From positions 21,624 to 75,246 of the forward strand of contig DKPO01000011.1 in assembly GCA_002471225.1 (NCBI GenBank): a stretch of DNA of 53,623 nucleotides, in the 5' to 3' direction. How positions within the stretch are numbered: position 1 is the first letter of the stretch; each line of letters begins with the position of its first letter. Position numbers and translations under genes: made by a program. This DNA is from Porphyromonadaceae bacterium UBA7332. Lineage in GTDB: Bacteria > Bacteroidota > Bacteroidia > Bacteroidales > UBA7332. Under the pieces are notes generated by a model. That model was not told the origin of the DNA. It ran no database searches and saw only the letters and a list, made by a program, of their open reading frames with translations. Below are positions 18,269-25,296 of this stretch, one piece after another.

Positions 18269-18676
18269 ATGATTACCCAGTTTATAAAATTCGCGTTTGT
18301 AGGTGCCACAGGTACTTTATTAGATTTTGGAATAACATGGCTTTGCAAAGAAAAGCTAAACTATAACAAATACGTTGCTAACTCAATCGGATTTCTGGTT
18401 GCTGCAACTTCAAATTTCATACTAAACAGAGTATGGACATTCGAAAGTAAAAATCCGGATATCCAATATGAATATCTTTTATTCATGCTAATTTCTATAT
18501 TAGGATTGTCTATTAATAACATGGTTATATTTGGACTTTCGAAACCCTGGGCTGACAAATTTTTCAAAATAATTCCTCAATATAGGTTTTATGTATCTAA
18601 AATAGTAGCTACGGGTGTTGTTATTCTATGGAATTTCTTCATGAATTATTTTTACACATTTGCTCAGTCAATGTAA
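18269..18676 (+). CDS. GtrA-family membrane protein
   Basis: Predicted 135-residue protein with four membrane helices, the standard size of the GtrA family. The N-terminus FIKFAFVGATGTLLDFGI and the mid-protein NFILNRVWTF motif are characteristic. GtrA-type proteins are thought to help translocate polyprenyl-phosphate-linked sugars across the inner membrane. Placement 4 bases after a GT39-like transferase fits that role: GtrA would supply the lipid-linked sugar the transferase uses. This functional link is inference. Confidence 0.9.
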   Translation: MITQFIKFAFVGATGTLLDFGITWLCKEKLNYNKYVANSIGFLVAATSNFILNRVWTFESKNPDIQYEYLLFMLISILGLSINNMVIFGLSKPWADKFFKIIPQYRFYVSKIVATGVVILWNFFMNYFYTFAQSM

Positions 18677-18711
18677 GATATACTTAATTAAACCCAATAC
18701 AGATATATGCT

Positions 18712-19443
18712 ATGAAAATATATTTAGAGGAAGTTGAATCAACAAATCAATATATCCGGGAACTTTGCCAAAAACAGGAAGAACTTGAAGAGGGTTCTTT
18801 AGTTTGGTGCAGAAAACAAACCAAGGGAAGAGGCCAGGTTGGTAACAGTTGGGAGTCTGAAGAAGACAAAAACCTTACCTTCAGCTTTATTCTTTATCCT
18901 GAATTTATTCATATAAACGAACAGTTTATCATTTCTGAGCTTATTGCCATTTCCATTCTGGAAGAACTAAATAATATAGCAAGTGAATTCAGCATCAAAT
19001 GGCCAAATGATATTTATTGGAAGAATAAAAAAATCGCAGGTATTCTTATTGAAAATGATCTGATAGGTGCACAAATCAAACAAACAATTATCGGAGTCGG
19101 ATTAAACGTAAATCAGACTCAATTTGTCAGTAATGCACCTAATCCTGTATCTCTTAAACAAATTACTGGAAAGAATTTCATTCTGGAAGAATTACTGGAC
19201 AGTATCATGTCGACAATTTATAGTAAATATCTTCAGCTAATCAGTGATGGGAATGAAGATATTCATAAATTATACATGAATAATTTATACCGAAAAGATA
19301 ATTTCTATACATATCGGGATAAAAATGGTTTATTTGAAGCTAAAATAATTTCTGTAGAGCCAAGCGGACATTTAATTCTCCTCGATAGCGATCAGAAAAA
19401 AAGGACCTATGCTTTTAAAGAAATAGAATATATACTACAATAG
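18712..19443 (+). CDS. birA: Biotin--[acetyl-CoA-carboxylase] ligase
   Basis: Predicted 243-residue cytoplasmic enzyme that activates biotin with ATP and attaches it to carboxylase carrier domains. It shows the signatures EVESTNQYI, the biotin/AMP-binding GRGQVGNSWES, KWPNDIYW and GVGLNVNQ. The length shows that it lacks the N-terminal DNA-binding HTH domain of E. coli BirA, so it should be a ligase only and not a repressor. It is the last gene of the gamma-CA/GT39/GtrA/birA run, 35 bases after gtrA, and is followed by a terminator. Confidence 0.95.
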   Translation: MKIYLEEVESTNQYIRELCQKQEELEEGSLVWCRKQTKGRGQVGNSWESEEDKNLTFSFILYPEFIHINEQFIISELIAISILEELNNIASEFSIKWPNDIYWKNKKIAGILIENDLIGAQIKQTIIGVGLNVNQTQFVSNAPNPVSLKQITGKNFILEELLDSIMSTIYSKYLQLISDGNEDIHKLYMNNLYRKDNFYTYRDKNGLFEAKIISVEPSGHLILLDSDQKKRTYAFKEIEYILQ

Positions 19444-19467
19444 CGTTAGCCGACAAAATCTAAAGCT

Positions 19468-19504
19468 GCGTGTATCTTTTTGTTATTAAGAAAAAGATAC
19501 ACGC
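19468..19504 (+). terminator. Terminator after birA
   Basis: The perfect 14-base arms GCGTGTATCTTTTT (19468-19481) and AAAAAGATACACGC (19491-19504) enclose a 9-base loop. TTTATAAA follows. It begins 25 bases after the birA stop. Confidence 0.8.
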
Positions 19505-19636
19505 TTTATAAACCTATCATCCAACTCTACTAGTCTGAATAGACATAATTAAAGAATATGCTACTAATCAGACACGTCTGGAAGTAGGGTTAAAAAGGAA
19601 GTAAGAATGTAATGAGCTAACATAAGTATACAAAAC
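19505..19636. other. Intergenic spacer between two terminator hairpins
   Basis: About 130 bases lie between the birA terminator and the second hairpin at 19637. No gene, promoter consensus or known RNA was recognised on either strand. A short RNA ending at the second hairpin is possible but nothing specific supports it. Confidence 0.4.
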
Positions 19637-19676
19637 GACGACATCTGGCGCTAACCAGATGCCGTCATTTTATTAT
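19637..19676. terminator. Probable bidirectional terminator
   Basis: GACG-A-CATCTGG pairs with CCAGATG-C-CGTC (one mismatch) around a 6-base loop. ATTTTATTAT follows on the plus strand and CGTTTTG on the minus strand. It lies about 130 bases past the stop of the minus-strand TPR gene (19797), so it could end that transcript and back up the birA terminator. Confidence 0.65.
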
Positions 19677-19796
19677 ATAAATCATATATAGGGTAAATAT
19701 TATTCACTTCATCTTATTCTCTCTAAAAAGTAAACTGGAAAATCAAGGCTGAATAATGAATCAATGCATAAGTTCGTATTATAAATTACTCAAAAA

Positions 19797-20672
19797 TTAT
19801 TTCATATTTTCTTCAATACGTAATTTCATCATTATTCGGGTATTCTCTTTTTTCATTTCTTCAATCCATTTCAGATTAGAACGTAGAAATTCATTCGATT
19901 GAGTCTGATTTGCACGTGATAAATAATATTCGGCATTATCCAGATAGTCTAGAATTGCTTTTTTTATTTTGAGCTGAAAATCGACCAAATCATTACGTTT
20001 CGTATTGAACCGTCGGGTACTAAATTGTGATTTGATTTCATCCACCAATGATTTACCCTGAATAAAATAATAGTTACCTAAAAACAGATTAGCCTGAAAA
20101 TTATATGGATCGTTTATTACGATATTATTAACCTGCGACAGAGCATCTTCTGTCTTTCCCATTAAAAGCTCAATTTTAGCAATCGTAAGATTCAACTGAG
20201 TATCATACTCATATTCTGACTTCATTTGCTTAAGAATACGCAGAACATCTTCATACTTGTTATTTGCCCAATACTTATGAACAATATATTCTGTTACGAC
20301 TGGGAAATATGTATAATCATTTTTACATATATAATTTAAAACCGGTTCAAGCAAAAGATCTTTTTTAGACATAGCTAATGCATCGTCAATATCCTGAAGT
20401 AAAACAGCATTCTCATCAGAGTGCTCCTTATATTTTCGAATAAAACCGAACATCGATCTTGCATCCTGGCTCATTGCCGCAGCAATAATAGCACGCGCAT
20501 ACTGCTCAGTTGTACTTAGATAATCGTTTGTATTGATAAATTCCTGATAAAGTGCAGTAGCTTCTTTCCATTTATTTTGTTGAAAAAAGCGAAATGCATA
20601 ACCTTCATTCGACTCAGCAAACGAAGTAATTGAAATATTAACCAATAATAGAAATAAAACAATCCTTACCAT
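19797..20672 (-). CDS. Secreted/periplasmic TPR-repeat protein
   Basis: Predicted 291-residue protein with a Sec signal (MVRIVLFLLLVNISITSFA, cleavage near residue 19). Helical TPR-like repeats follow, for example FRFFQQNKWKEATALYQEFI and a second set around LLMGKTEDALSQVNNIVINDPYNFQANLFLG. The C-terminus is a charged helical segment. No catalytic motif is seen. It follows rsgA by 22 bases and is probably cotranscribed with it. A scaffold role in the envelope is likely from the fold, but its partners are unknown. Confidence 0.75.
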   Translation of the reverse strand: MVRIVLFLLLVNISITSFAESNEGYAFRFFQQNKWKEATALYQEFINTNDYLSTTEQYARAIIAAAMSQDARSMFGFIRKYKEHSDENAVLLQDIDDALAMSKKDLLLEPVLNYICKNDYTYFPVVTEYIVHKYWANNKYEDVLRILKQMKSEYEYDTQLNLTIAKIELLMGKTEDALSQVNNIVINDPYNFQANLFLGNYYFIQGKSLVDEIKSQFSTRRFNTKRNDLVDFQLKIKKAILDYLDNAEYYLSRANQTQSNEFLRSNLKWIEEMKKENTRIMMKLRIEENMK

Positions 20673-20694
20673 CGAAATTAATTAAAATCTTAAA

Positions 20695-21618
20695 TTAACG
20701 ATATTTCTCTTCTTGTTCGTCCTCCATAATACTTAAATAGCTATTATAGCGAGACTCACTTATAAAATGATTTTCTAAAGCTTCCAAAACAGCACATCCC
20801 GGCTCATTTATATGCAAACAGTTATTGAAACGGCATGATTCCGATATCTGGAATATCTCCGGAAAAAAGTGTGAAACCTCCTCTTTTTTAAAATCAACCG
20901 TACCGAAACCTCTTATACCCGGAGTATCTATAATATAACCACCTTCGGGAGTTTCAAACATTTCAGAAAAAGTTGTTGTATGCATTCCCTGCTGATGATA
21001 AGCTGAGATATCACCTGTTCTTAGCGATAATCCCGGAATCAGAGCATTTATCAAAGTAGATTTACCTACTCCTGAATGTCCGGATAACAATGTTACTTTA
21101 CCTTTGATCTCCTGACGAAGCTGCTCTAGACCTTCACCGGTTTTAGCAGAGATTAAATGGCATTTATACCCTATGCTTTCATATAGATGAATCAAAGCAT
21201 CCGCATATTCCTTCTCTTCAACGTCCAAAGCATCAGCTTTGTTTATAAGAATTTCAACAGGTATGCGATAGGCCTCTGCTGAAGCTAAAAAACGATCAAT
21301 AAAGTTCGTAGTCGTAGCAGGCGCTTTTAATGTTATTATTAAATATGCCTGGTCTACATTTGCTGCCAATATATGAGAATGTTTAGATAGATTAGATGCA
21401 CGACGAACGATATAATTCTTACGATCTTTTATCTCATGGATCATTGCCTGACCCTCTTTATTGATATTTATAGCAACACGATCCCCAACGGCAATCGGAT
21501 TGGTTGAACGAATTCCCTTTAAACGAAAATTTCCTTTAATTTTGCATTCGACCAGCTGACCTGTATCTGTTTTAACCTGATACCAGCTACCCGTATTTTT
21601 AATTACTATTCCCTCCAT
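20695..21618 (-). CDS. rsgA: Ribosome small-subunit-dependent GTPase A
   Basis: Predicted 307-residue circularly permuted GTPase that helps maturation of the 30S subunit. It has an N-terminal OB-fold (about 1-70). The permuted G-motif order is G4-like NKAD, then the P-loop GHSGVGKST, a TTTF switch region and DTPG. It ends with a C-terminal zinc-binding domain with Cys and His in CRFNNCLHINEPGC. The ATG at 21618 (MEGIVIKNTG) is chosen because the longer frame would use TTG. It is separated from the upstream frr gene by a terminator, so it probably has a promoter of its own, although no clear TAnnTTTG was found. Confidence 0.95.
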   Translation of the reverse strand: MEGIVIKNTGSWYQVKTDTGQLVECKIKGNFRLKGIRSTNPIAVGDRVAININKEGQAMIHEIKDRKNYIVRRASNLSKHSHILAANVDQAYLIITLKAPATTTNFIDRFLASAEAYRIPVEILINKADALDVEEKEYADALIHLYESIGYKCHLISAKTGEGLEQLRQEIKGKVTLLSGHSGVGKSTLINALIPGLSLRTGDISAYHQQGMHTTTFSEMFETPEGGYIIDTPGIRGFGTVDFKKEEVSHFFPEIFQISESCRFNNCLHINEPGCAVLEALENHFISESRYNSYLSIMEDEQEEKYR

Positions 21619-21643
21619 AAAAGTCAAGTTTATATAAGTAAAA

Positions 21644-21673
21644 AAGGATTACGCCTTATGAAGCGTAATCCTT
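21644..21673 (-). terminator. Terminator after frr
   Basis: The perfect 11-base arms AAGGATTACGC and GCGTAATCCTT enclose an 8-base loop and are followed on the minus strand by TTTTTTAC. It starts 9 bases past the frr stop, so pyrH-frr transcripts would mostly end here. Confidence 0.85.
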
Positions 21674-21681
21674 ATGCAAAA

Positions 21682-22239
21682 CTATACGGTCATAATTTCT
21701 TTTTCCTTAATCGAATATAGCTCGTCTGCTCTCTTAACATATACATCATGTTTTTTTTGCACTTGAGCTTCTGCATCTTTTTCTGCATCTTCAGGAAGAC
21801 CTTCTTTGATCATTTTTTTCAAAGTTTCATTAGCATCACGACGAGCATTACGAATACTTACCTTTGCCTTTTCAGTCTCTTCCTTACATTGTTTTGCAAG
21901 TTGTTTACGTCTTTCTTCAGTCAAAGGAGGAATACGAAGAATAATTACTTCTCCATTATTCTCCGGAGTAATACCAACTTCAGAGTTCATCAATGCTCTT
22001 TCAATTACAGAAATCATATTTTTTTCCCATGGTGCAATTGTAATTGTTTTCGCATCAGGCGTAGAAACAGTTGCTACTGCACTAATACCAACACTCGAAC
22101 CATAATAATCAACAAATACACCTTCCAGAATTTTCGGATTTGATTTGCCTGCACGAATATGACTTAATGAATCTTCTAAGTGATCGCATGCCTGCGACAT
22201 TTTGCTTTCTGCTGCTGAAATATGAATCTTAACGTCCAT
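21682..22239 (-). CDS. frr: Ribosome recycling factor
   Basis: Predicted 185-residue protein, the usual RRF length. It dissociates post-termination ribosomes together with EF-G. Hallmarks are SHIRAGKSNPKILEGVFVDY near the N-terminus, the central APWEKNMISVIERAL, IPPLTEERRKQLAKQCKEE, and a basic helix RNARRDANETLKK. It lies 34 bases after pyrH, the conserved pyrH-frr order of many bacteria. Confidence 0.97.
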   Translation of the reverse strand: MDVKIHISAAESKMSQACDHLEDSLSHIRAGKSNPKILEGVFVDYYGSSVGISAVATVSTPDAKTITIAPWEKNMISVIERALMNSEVGITPENNGEVIILRIPPLTEERRKQLAKQCKEETEKAKVSIRNARRDANETLKKMIKEGLPEDAEKDAEAQVQKKHDVYVKRADELYSIKEKEIMTV

Positions 22240-22273
22240 AAAATGATTATATTATTATTTTTTATTATAAGGC

Positions 22274-22981
22274 TTAGTAAACTAATGTCCCGATATTTTC
22301 ACCGGACATTACTTTATTGAGATTACCGATAGTATCCATATCAAATACAATAATCGGTAAATTATTTTCTTTACACAGCGCCGTAGCTGTAAGATCCATT
22401 ACCTTTAATCCGCGATTATAAACTTCATCATAGGTAATTTTGTCAAACTTGGTCGCTGATGGATCCTTTTCCGGATCTGCTGTATAGATACCATCTACAC
22501 GAGTACCTTTAAGCATTACTTCAGCCTTGATTTCAACACCTCTTAACGCAGAAGCTGTATCTGTTGTAAAGAAAGGATTACCGGTACCGCCTGCAATGAT
22601 AGCTACTTTACCATCTTCCAAAGCTGCTATGGCTTTTTCACTGCTATAGTGTTCTCCGATTGGATACATATTTGTAGCTGTATATACTATTGCTTTTGTT
22701 CCGATGGATTGAAGAGCTGAACAAAGTGCAAGGCTATTTATAACAGTAGCTAACATACCCATTTGATCACCTTTAACGCGATCAAAGCCTTTCGCTGCAC
22801 CAGATAGTCCACGAAAGATATTGCCACCACCAATAACAATACCAACTTGAATTCCTTTGTTAACCAACTCCTGAATTTGAGATGCGTATTCACCTAAACG
22901 CACTTCGTCAATTCCATATTGTTTTCCTCCCATTAGTGACTCACCACTAAGTTTAAGAAGTATTCTTTTATAATTTGCCAT
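22274..22981 (-). CDS. pyrH: UMP kinase
   Basis: Predicted 235-residue amino-acid-kinase-fold enzyme that phosphorylates UMP to UDP in pyrimidine synthesis. It has the N-terminal KRILLKLSGESLMG, GIVIGGGNIFRG, the UMP-binding DQMGMLATVINSLAL, and GTGNPFFTTDTASALR. The ATG at 22981 (MANYKRILL) is chosen: a longer frame to 23020 would overlap the predicted promoter -7 element, and the family starts at this point. Confidence 0.97.
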   Translation of the reverse strand: MANYKRILLKLSGESLMGGKQYGIDEVRLGEYASQIQELVNKGIQVGIVIGGGNIFRGLSGAAKGFDRVKGDQMGMLATVINSLALCSALQSIGTKAIVYTATNMYPIGEHYSSEKAIAALEDGKVAIIAGGTGNPFFTTDTASALRGVEIKAEVMLKGTRVDGIYTADPEKDPSATKFDKITYDEVYNRGLKVMDLTATALCKENNLPIIVFDMDTIGNLNKVMSGENIGTLVY

Positions 22982-23017
22982 ATGAGATTTTTTATTGTAC
23001 ACGAACGGTATATTGTG

Positions 23018-23025
23018 CAAATATA
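23018..23025 (-). promoter_or_regulatory. Likely -7 element of the pyrH promoter
   Basis: The minus strand reads TATATTTG, a perfect TAnnTTTG, about 37 bases before the pyrH ATG. No TTG is found 19 bases upstream, so only the -7 half is supported. Confidence 0.5.
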
Positions 23026-23117
23026 TTAAAAGATAAGCGATGAATTACGATAAAAAGGAAGAAAATCTACACGAGTGTCATTAGTATTAATTCGATTTAT
23101 ATCAGGTTAATTTCAGA

Positions 23118-23459
23118 TTAATTAATCAGACTAGCCAATCTTCTTATCTGAGTTTTAAGCTCCCCTTCTTTTTCTGAAGATATTATTGCAATATCTCTCG
23201 CCAGAATCACCTGGCAATAAATTGCTGATAGAAGTGAGCGCATCTCATCTTTAAAATGATCATGAATCAATATCTGATTACGATAATTTTCCACTAACAC
23301 TTCCTTTCTCACGCATAATTGTTTAATTCTTACAGGTATTGCATACATATCTTCATTAGCCATTTCATAGGCTTCTGAAAGCAGTAATTGAGTAAGTCGG
23401 TTATTTTCAGATAAAATCACCTCCATTACATCCGGTTTTTTCATTGTATTAACTTCCAT
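23118..23459 (-). CDS. Small helical protein of unknown function
   Basis: Predicted 113-residue protein with no recognised family. It is mainly alpha-helical with alternating charged and leucine residues (RLTQLLLSEAYEMANED, IRRLASLIN), and lacks a signal peptide or membrane segment. Coding status is supported by a full Bacteroidales-type promoter just upstream, a leader of about 26 nt, and plain coding composition. A start at the second Met (codon 6) is possible. It lies between gapA and pyrH on the same strand but with its own promoter. A coiled-coil or DNA-associated role would be speculation. Confidence 0.65.
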   Translation of the reverse strand: MEVNTMKKPDVMEVILSENNRLTQLLLSEAYEMANEDMYAIPVRIKQLCVRKEVLVENYRNQILIHDHFKDEMRSLLSAIYCQVILARDIAIISSEKEGELKTQIRRLASLIN

Positions 23460-23491
23460 GGTAATTCCAATTATTTAATTTACGTCTGCGA

Positions 23492-23522
23492 CAAATATAA
23501 ATAAAAAAAGCTGTCTTCCAAG
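23492..23522 (-). promoter_or_regulatory. Promoter of the small helical protein, overlapping gapA terminator
   Basis: Minus strand: CTTG (23519-23522), 19 bases, TATATTTG (23492-23499). The -33 TTG lies in the loop and arm base of the gapA terminator hairpin, so termination and initiation signals overlap. Start is predicted near 23485. Confidence 0.65.
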
Positions 23523-23532
23523 AAGACAGCTT
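23502..23532 (-). terminator. Terminator after gapA
   Basis: The perfect 11-base arms AAGCTGTCTTC (23508-23518) and GAAGACAGCTT (23522-23532) enclose the loop CAA, followed on the minus strand by TTTTTTAT. It begins 25 bases after the gapA stop. Confidence 0.85.
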
Positions 23533-23556
23533 AATATTTCATCTGAAAGGTTACAA

Positions 23557-24552
23557 TTATTTAACTGTATCCATGTGGCAGATTAAGTCAAGAACTTTGT
23601 TTGAATAACCCCACTCGTTGTCATACCAAGATACAACTTTAACGAAGTTATCATTCAAAGAGATACCTGCTTTTGCATCAAAGATAGAAGTGCGAGCATC
23701 TGTGATGAAGTCTGTTGAAACAACTTCGTCTTCAGTATATCCTAAGATACCTTTCAATTCGCCTTCTGAAGCTTCTTTAATAGCAGCACAGATTTCAGCG
23801 TAAGATGCACCTTTTTCAAGACGGCAAGTTAAATCTACTACAGAAACGTCCAAAGTTGGAACGCGGAATGCCATACCAGTAAGTTTGCCATTCAATGCAG
23901 GAATAACTTTACCTACAGCTTTAGCTGCACCTGTAGATGAAGGAATAATGTTACCAGCAGCTGCACGACCACCTCTCCAGTCTTTCGCTGAAGGAGCATC
24001 TACAGTTTTTTGTGTATTTGTTGTAGCGTGAACAGTTGTCATCAAACCTTCTACGATACCGAATTTATCGTTGATAACTTTAGCTAAAGGAGCTAAACAG
24101 TTTGTAGTACAAGATGCGTTAGAAACGAAAGTTTCACCTTTGTACTCTTTGTGGTTAACACCACAAACAAACATTGGAGTATCATCTTTAGAAGGAGCAG
24201 ACATAACAACGCGTTTTGCACCAGCGTTGATGTGTTTTTGAGCTGTTTCTTTAGTAAGGAAAAGACCAGTTGATTCAACAACATACTCAGCACCTACTGC
24301 ATCCCATTTCAAATCATCACCTCTTTCAGCTGTTACACGGATAGCTTTACCGTTTACAACTAGAGATCCGTCTTTTACTTCTACAGTACCGTTAAATCTA
24401 CCGTGTACTGAATCGTAACGTAGCATATAAGCCATATACTCTACATCGATCAAGTCATTGATAGCAACAACTTCGATATCATTTCTCTCTTGAGCAGCAC
24501 GGAAAACTAAACGTCCGATACGGCCGAAACCGTTAATACCTACTTTAATCAT
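23557..24552 (-). CDS. gapA: Type I glyceraldehyde-3-phosphate dehydrogenase
   Basis: Predicted 331-residue glycolytic enzyme that oxidises glyceraldehyde-3-phosphate to 1,3-bisphosphoglycerate with NAD. It has the N-terminal dinucleotide-binding GINGFGRIGR, the catalytic cysteine of SNASCTTNCLAP (Cys148), the catalytic His in TVHATTNTQ, and the C-terminal SWYDNEWGYSNKVLDL. Length is standard. Codon use looks strongly biased and regular, as expected for a highly expressed gene, and the promoter upstream is a perfect match at both elements. Confidence 0.97.
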   Translation of the reverse strand: MIKVGINGFGRIGRLVFRAAQERNDIEVVAINDLIDVEYMAYMLRYDSVHGRFNGTVEVKDGSLVVNGKAIRVTAERGDDLKWDAVGAEYVVESTGLFLTKETAQKHINAGAKRVVMSAPSKDDTPMFVCGVNHKEYKGETFVSNASCTTNCLAPLAKVINDKFGIVEGLMTTVHATTNTQKTVDAPSAKDWRGGRAAAGNIIPSSTGAAKAVGKVIPALNGKLTGMAFRVPTLDVSVVDLTCRLEKGASYAEICAAIKEASEGELKGILGYTEDEVVSTDFITDARTSIFDAKAGISLNDNFVKVVSWYDNEWGYSNKVLDLICHMDTVK

Positions 24553-24590
24553 TGTTATAAATTTTAAAATGGTTGTTTGAAAAACAGTCG

Positions 24591-24621
24591 CAAAGTTATA
24601 CGATTCTCATAAAGAAACAAA
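24591..24621 (-). promoter_or_regulatory. Consensus promoter of gapA
   Basis: Minus strand: TTTG (24618-24621), 19 bases, TAACTTTG (24591-24598). Both elements match the Bacteroidales consensus. Predicted start is near 24584, about 32 nt before the ATG. Confidence 0.8.
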
Positions 24622-24713
24622 CAAAATGACGAAAAAACGATCATGCATTTTACATCTTGTCTTTTAAGATTGTATTTTGCTATTTAGAGATAACAATAGA
24701 TCGAAAACTTTTA

Positions 24714-24721
24714 TATATTTG
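24714..24721 (+). promoter_or_regulatory. Likely -7 element of the YhcH-type gene
   Basis: TATATTTG, a perfect TAnnTTTG, lies 40 bases before the ATG at 24761. No TTG is seen at the 19-base distance. It lies inside the frame extension to 24677, arguing for the later start. Confidence 0.5.
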
Positions 24722-24760
24722 CCCCAACTAAATAAAAAATATTTTCTAATTGTTTTTTCT

Positions 24761-25213
24761 ATGATCATTGATTCATTAAAAAATTCAAGTGCGATTGAGT
24801 CTCTTCATCCACTTTTCAAAAAAGCCTTTGATTATATTAAGTCAACAGACTTTACTCATATACCTGCCGGAAAAATCGAACTTGACGGGGATAATTTATA
24901 CATCATCGTTGCTGAAATCGAGGGTAAAGAACCTCAGGATGCTAAAATGGAAACACATATCAAGTATCTTGATATTCAAGTTCCTCTTGCCTCAGAAGAA
25001 ACATTCGGATGGACCTCATTAGATCTTTGTACTAATTGTACTGAAGAGTATTCTGAACAAAACGATATTGCTTTCTTTGGCAATAAACCGACAACTTATG
25101 TAACGGTAGTTCCTGGACAATTTGCAATCTTCTTTCCGGAAGACGGACATGCGCCGGGTATTGGAAACGGAGCTTTGAGAAAATTGATCGTAAAAATAAA
25201 AGTTGCTGTATAA
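24761..25213 (+). CDS. YhcH/YjgK/YiaL-family protein
   Basis: Predicted 150-residue cupin-like protein, typical family length. The start MIIDSLKN matches the conserved N-terminus of the family. Metal-binding-type residues occur in METHIKYLDIQVPL and in the later FPEDGHAPGI with its conserved His. Family members (E. coli NanQ/YhcH, YiaL) are linked to sugar use, with YhcH reported as an N-acetylneuraminate anomerase-type enzyme. Here there is no sugar operon beside it, so the substrate is open. The upstream TTG/ATG extension is rejected because the promoter lies within it. Confidence 0.88.
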   Translation: MIIDSLKNSSAIESLHPLFKKAFDYIKSTDFTHIPAGKIELDGDNLYIIVAEIEGKEPQDAKMETHIKYLDIQVPLASEETFGWTSLDLCTNCTEEYSEQNDIAFFGNKPTTYVTVVPGQFAIFFPEDGHAPGIGNGALRKLIVKIKVAV

Positions 25214-25241
25214 GCAATCTTTTTTGACATAACACAAAACT

Positions 25242-25275
25242 AAAAAAGAGGGCGTATTTTTTGTCCTCTTTTTTT
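25242..25275 (+). terminator. Terminator after YhcH-type gene
   Basis: AAAAAAGAGG (25242-25251) pairs with CCTCTTTTTT (25265-25274) across a 13-base loop and runs on in T. The A-tract on the 5' side makes it potentially bidirectional. It lies just ahead of the branching enzyme gene. Confidence 0.75.
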
Positions 25276-25296
25276 AATCATAAACCTTGATACACC

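Noticed and set aside
21748..22143. Plus-strand frames opposite frr
   Set aside because: They are antisense shadows with Phe/Ser/Thr-rich composition and no domain; frr on the minus strand is certain.
22982..23020. Longer start for UMP kinase
   Set aside because: It overlaps the predicted -7 element; the family start MANYKRILL is at 22981.
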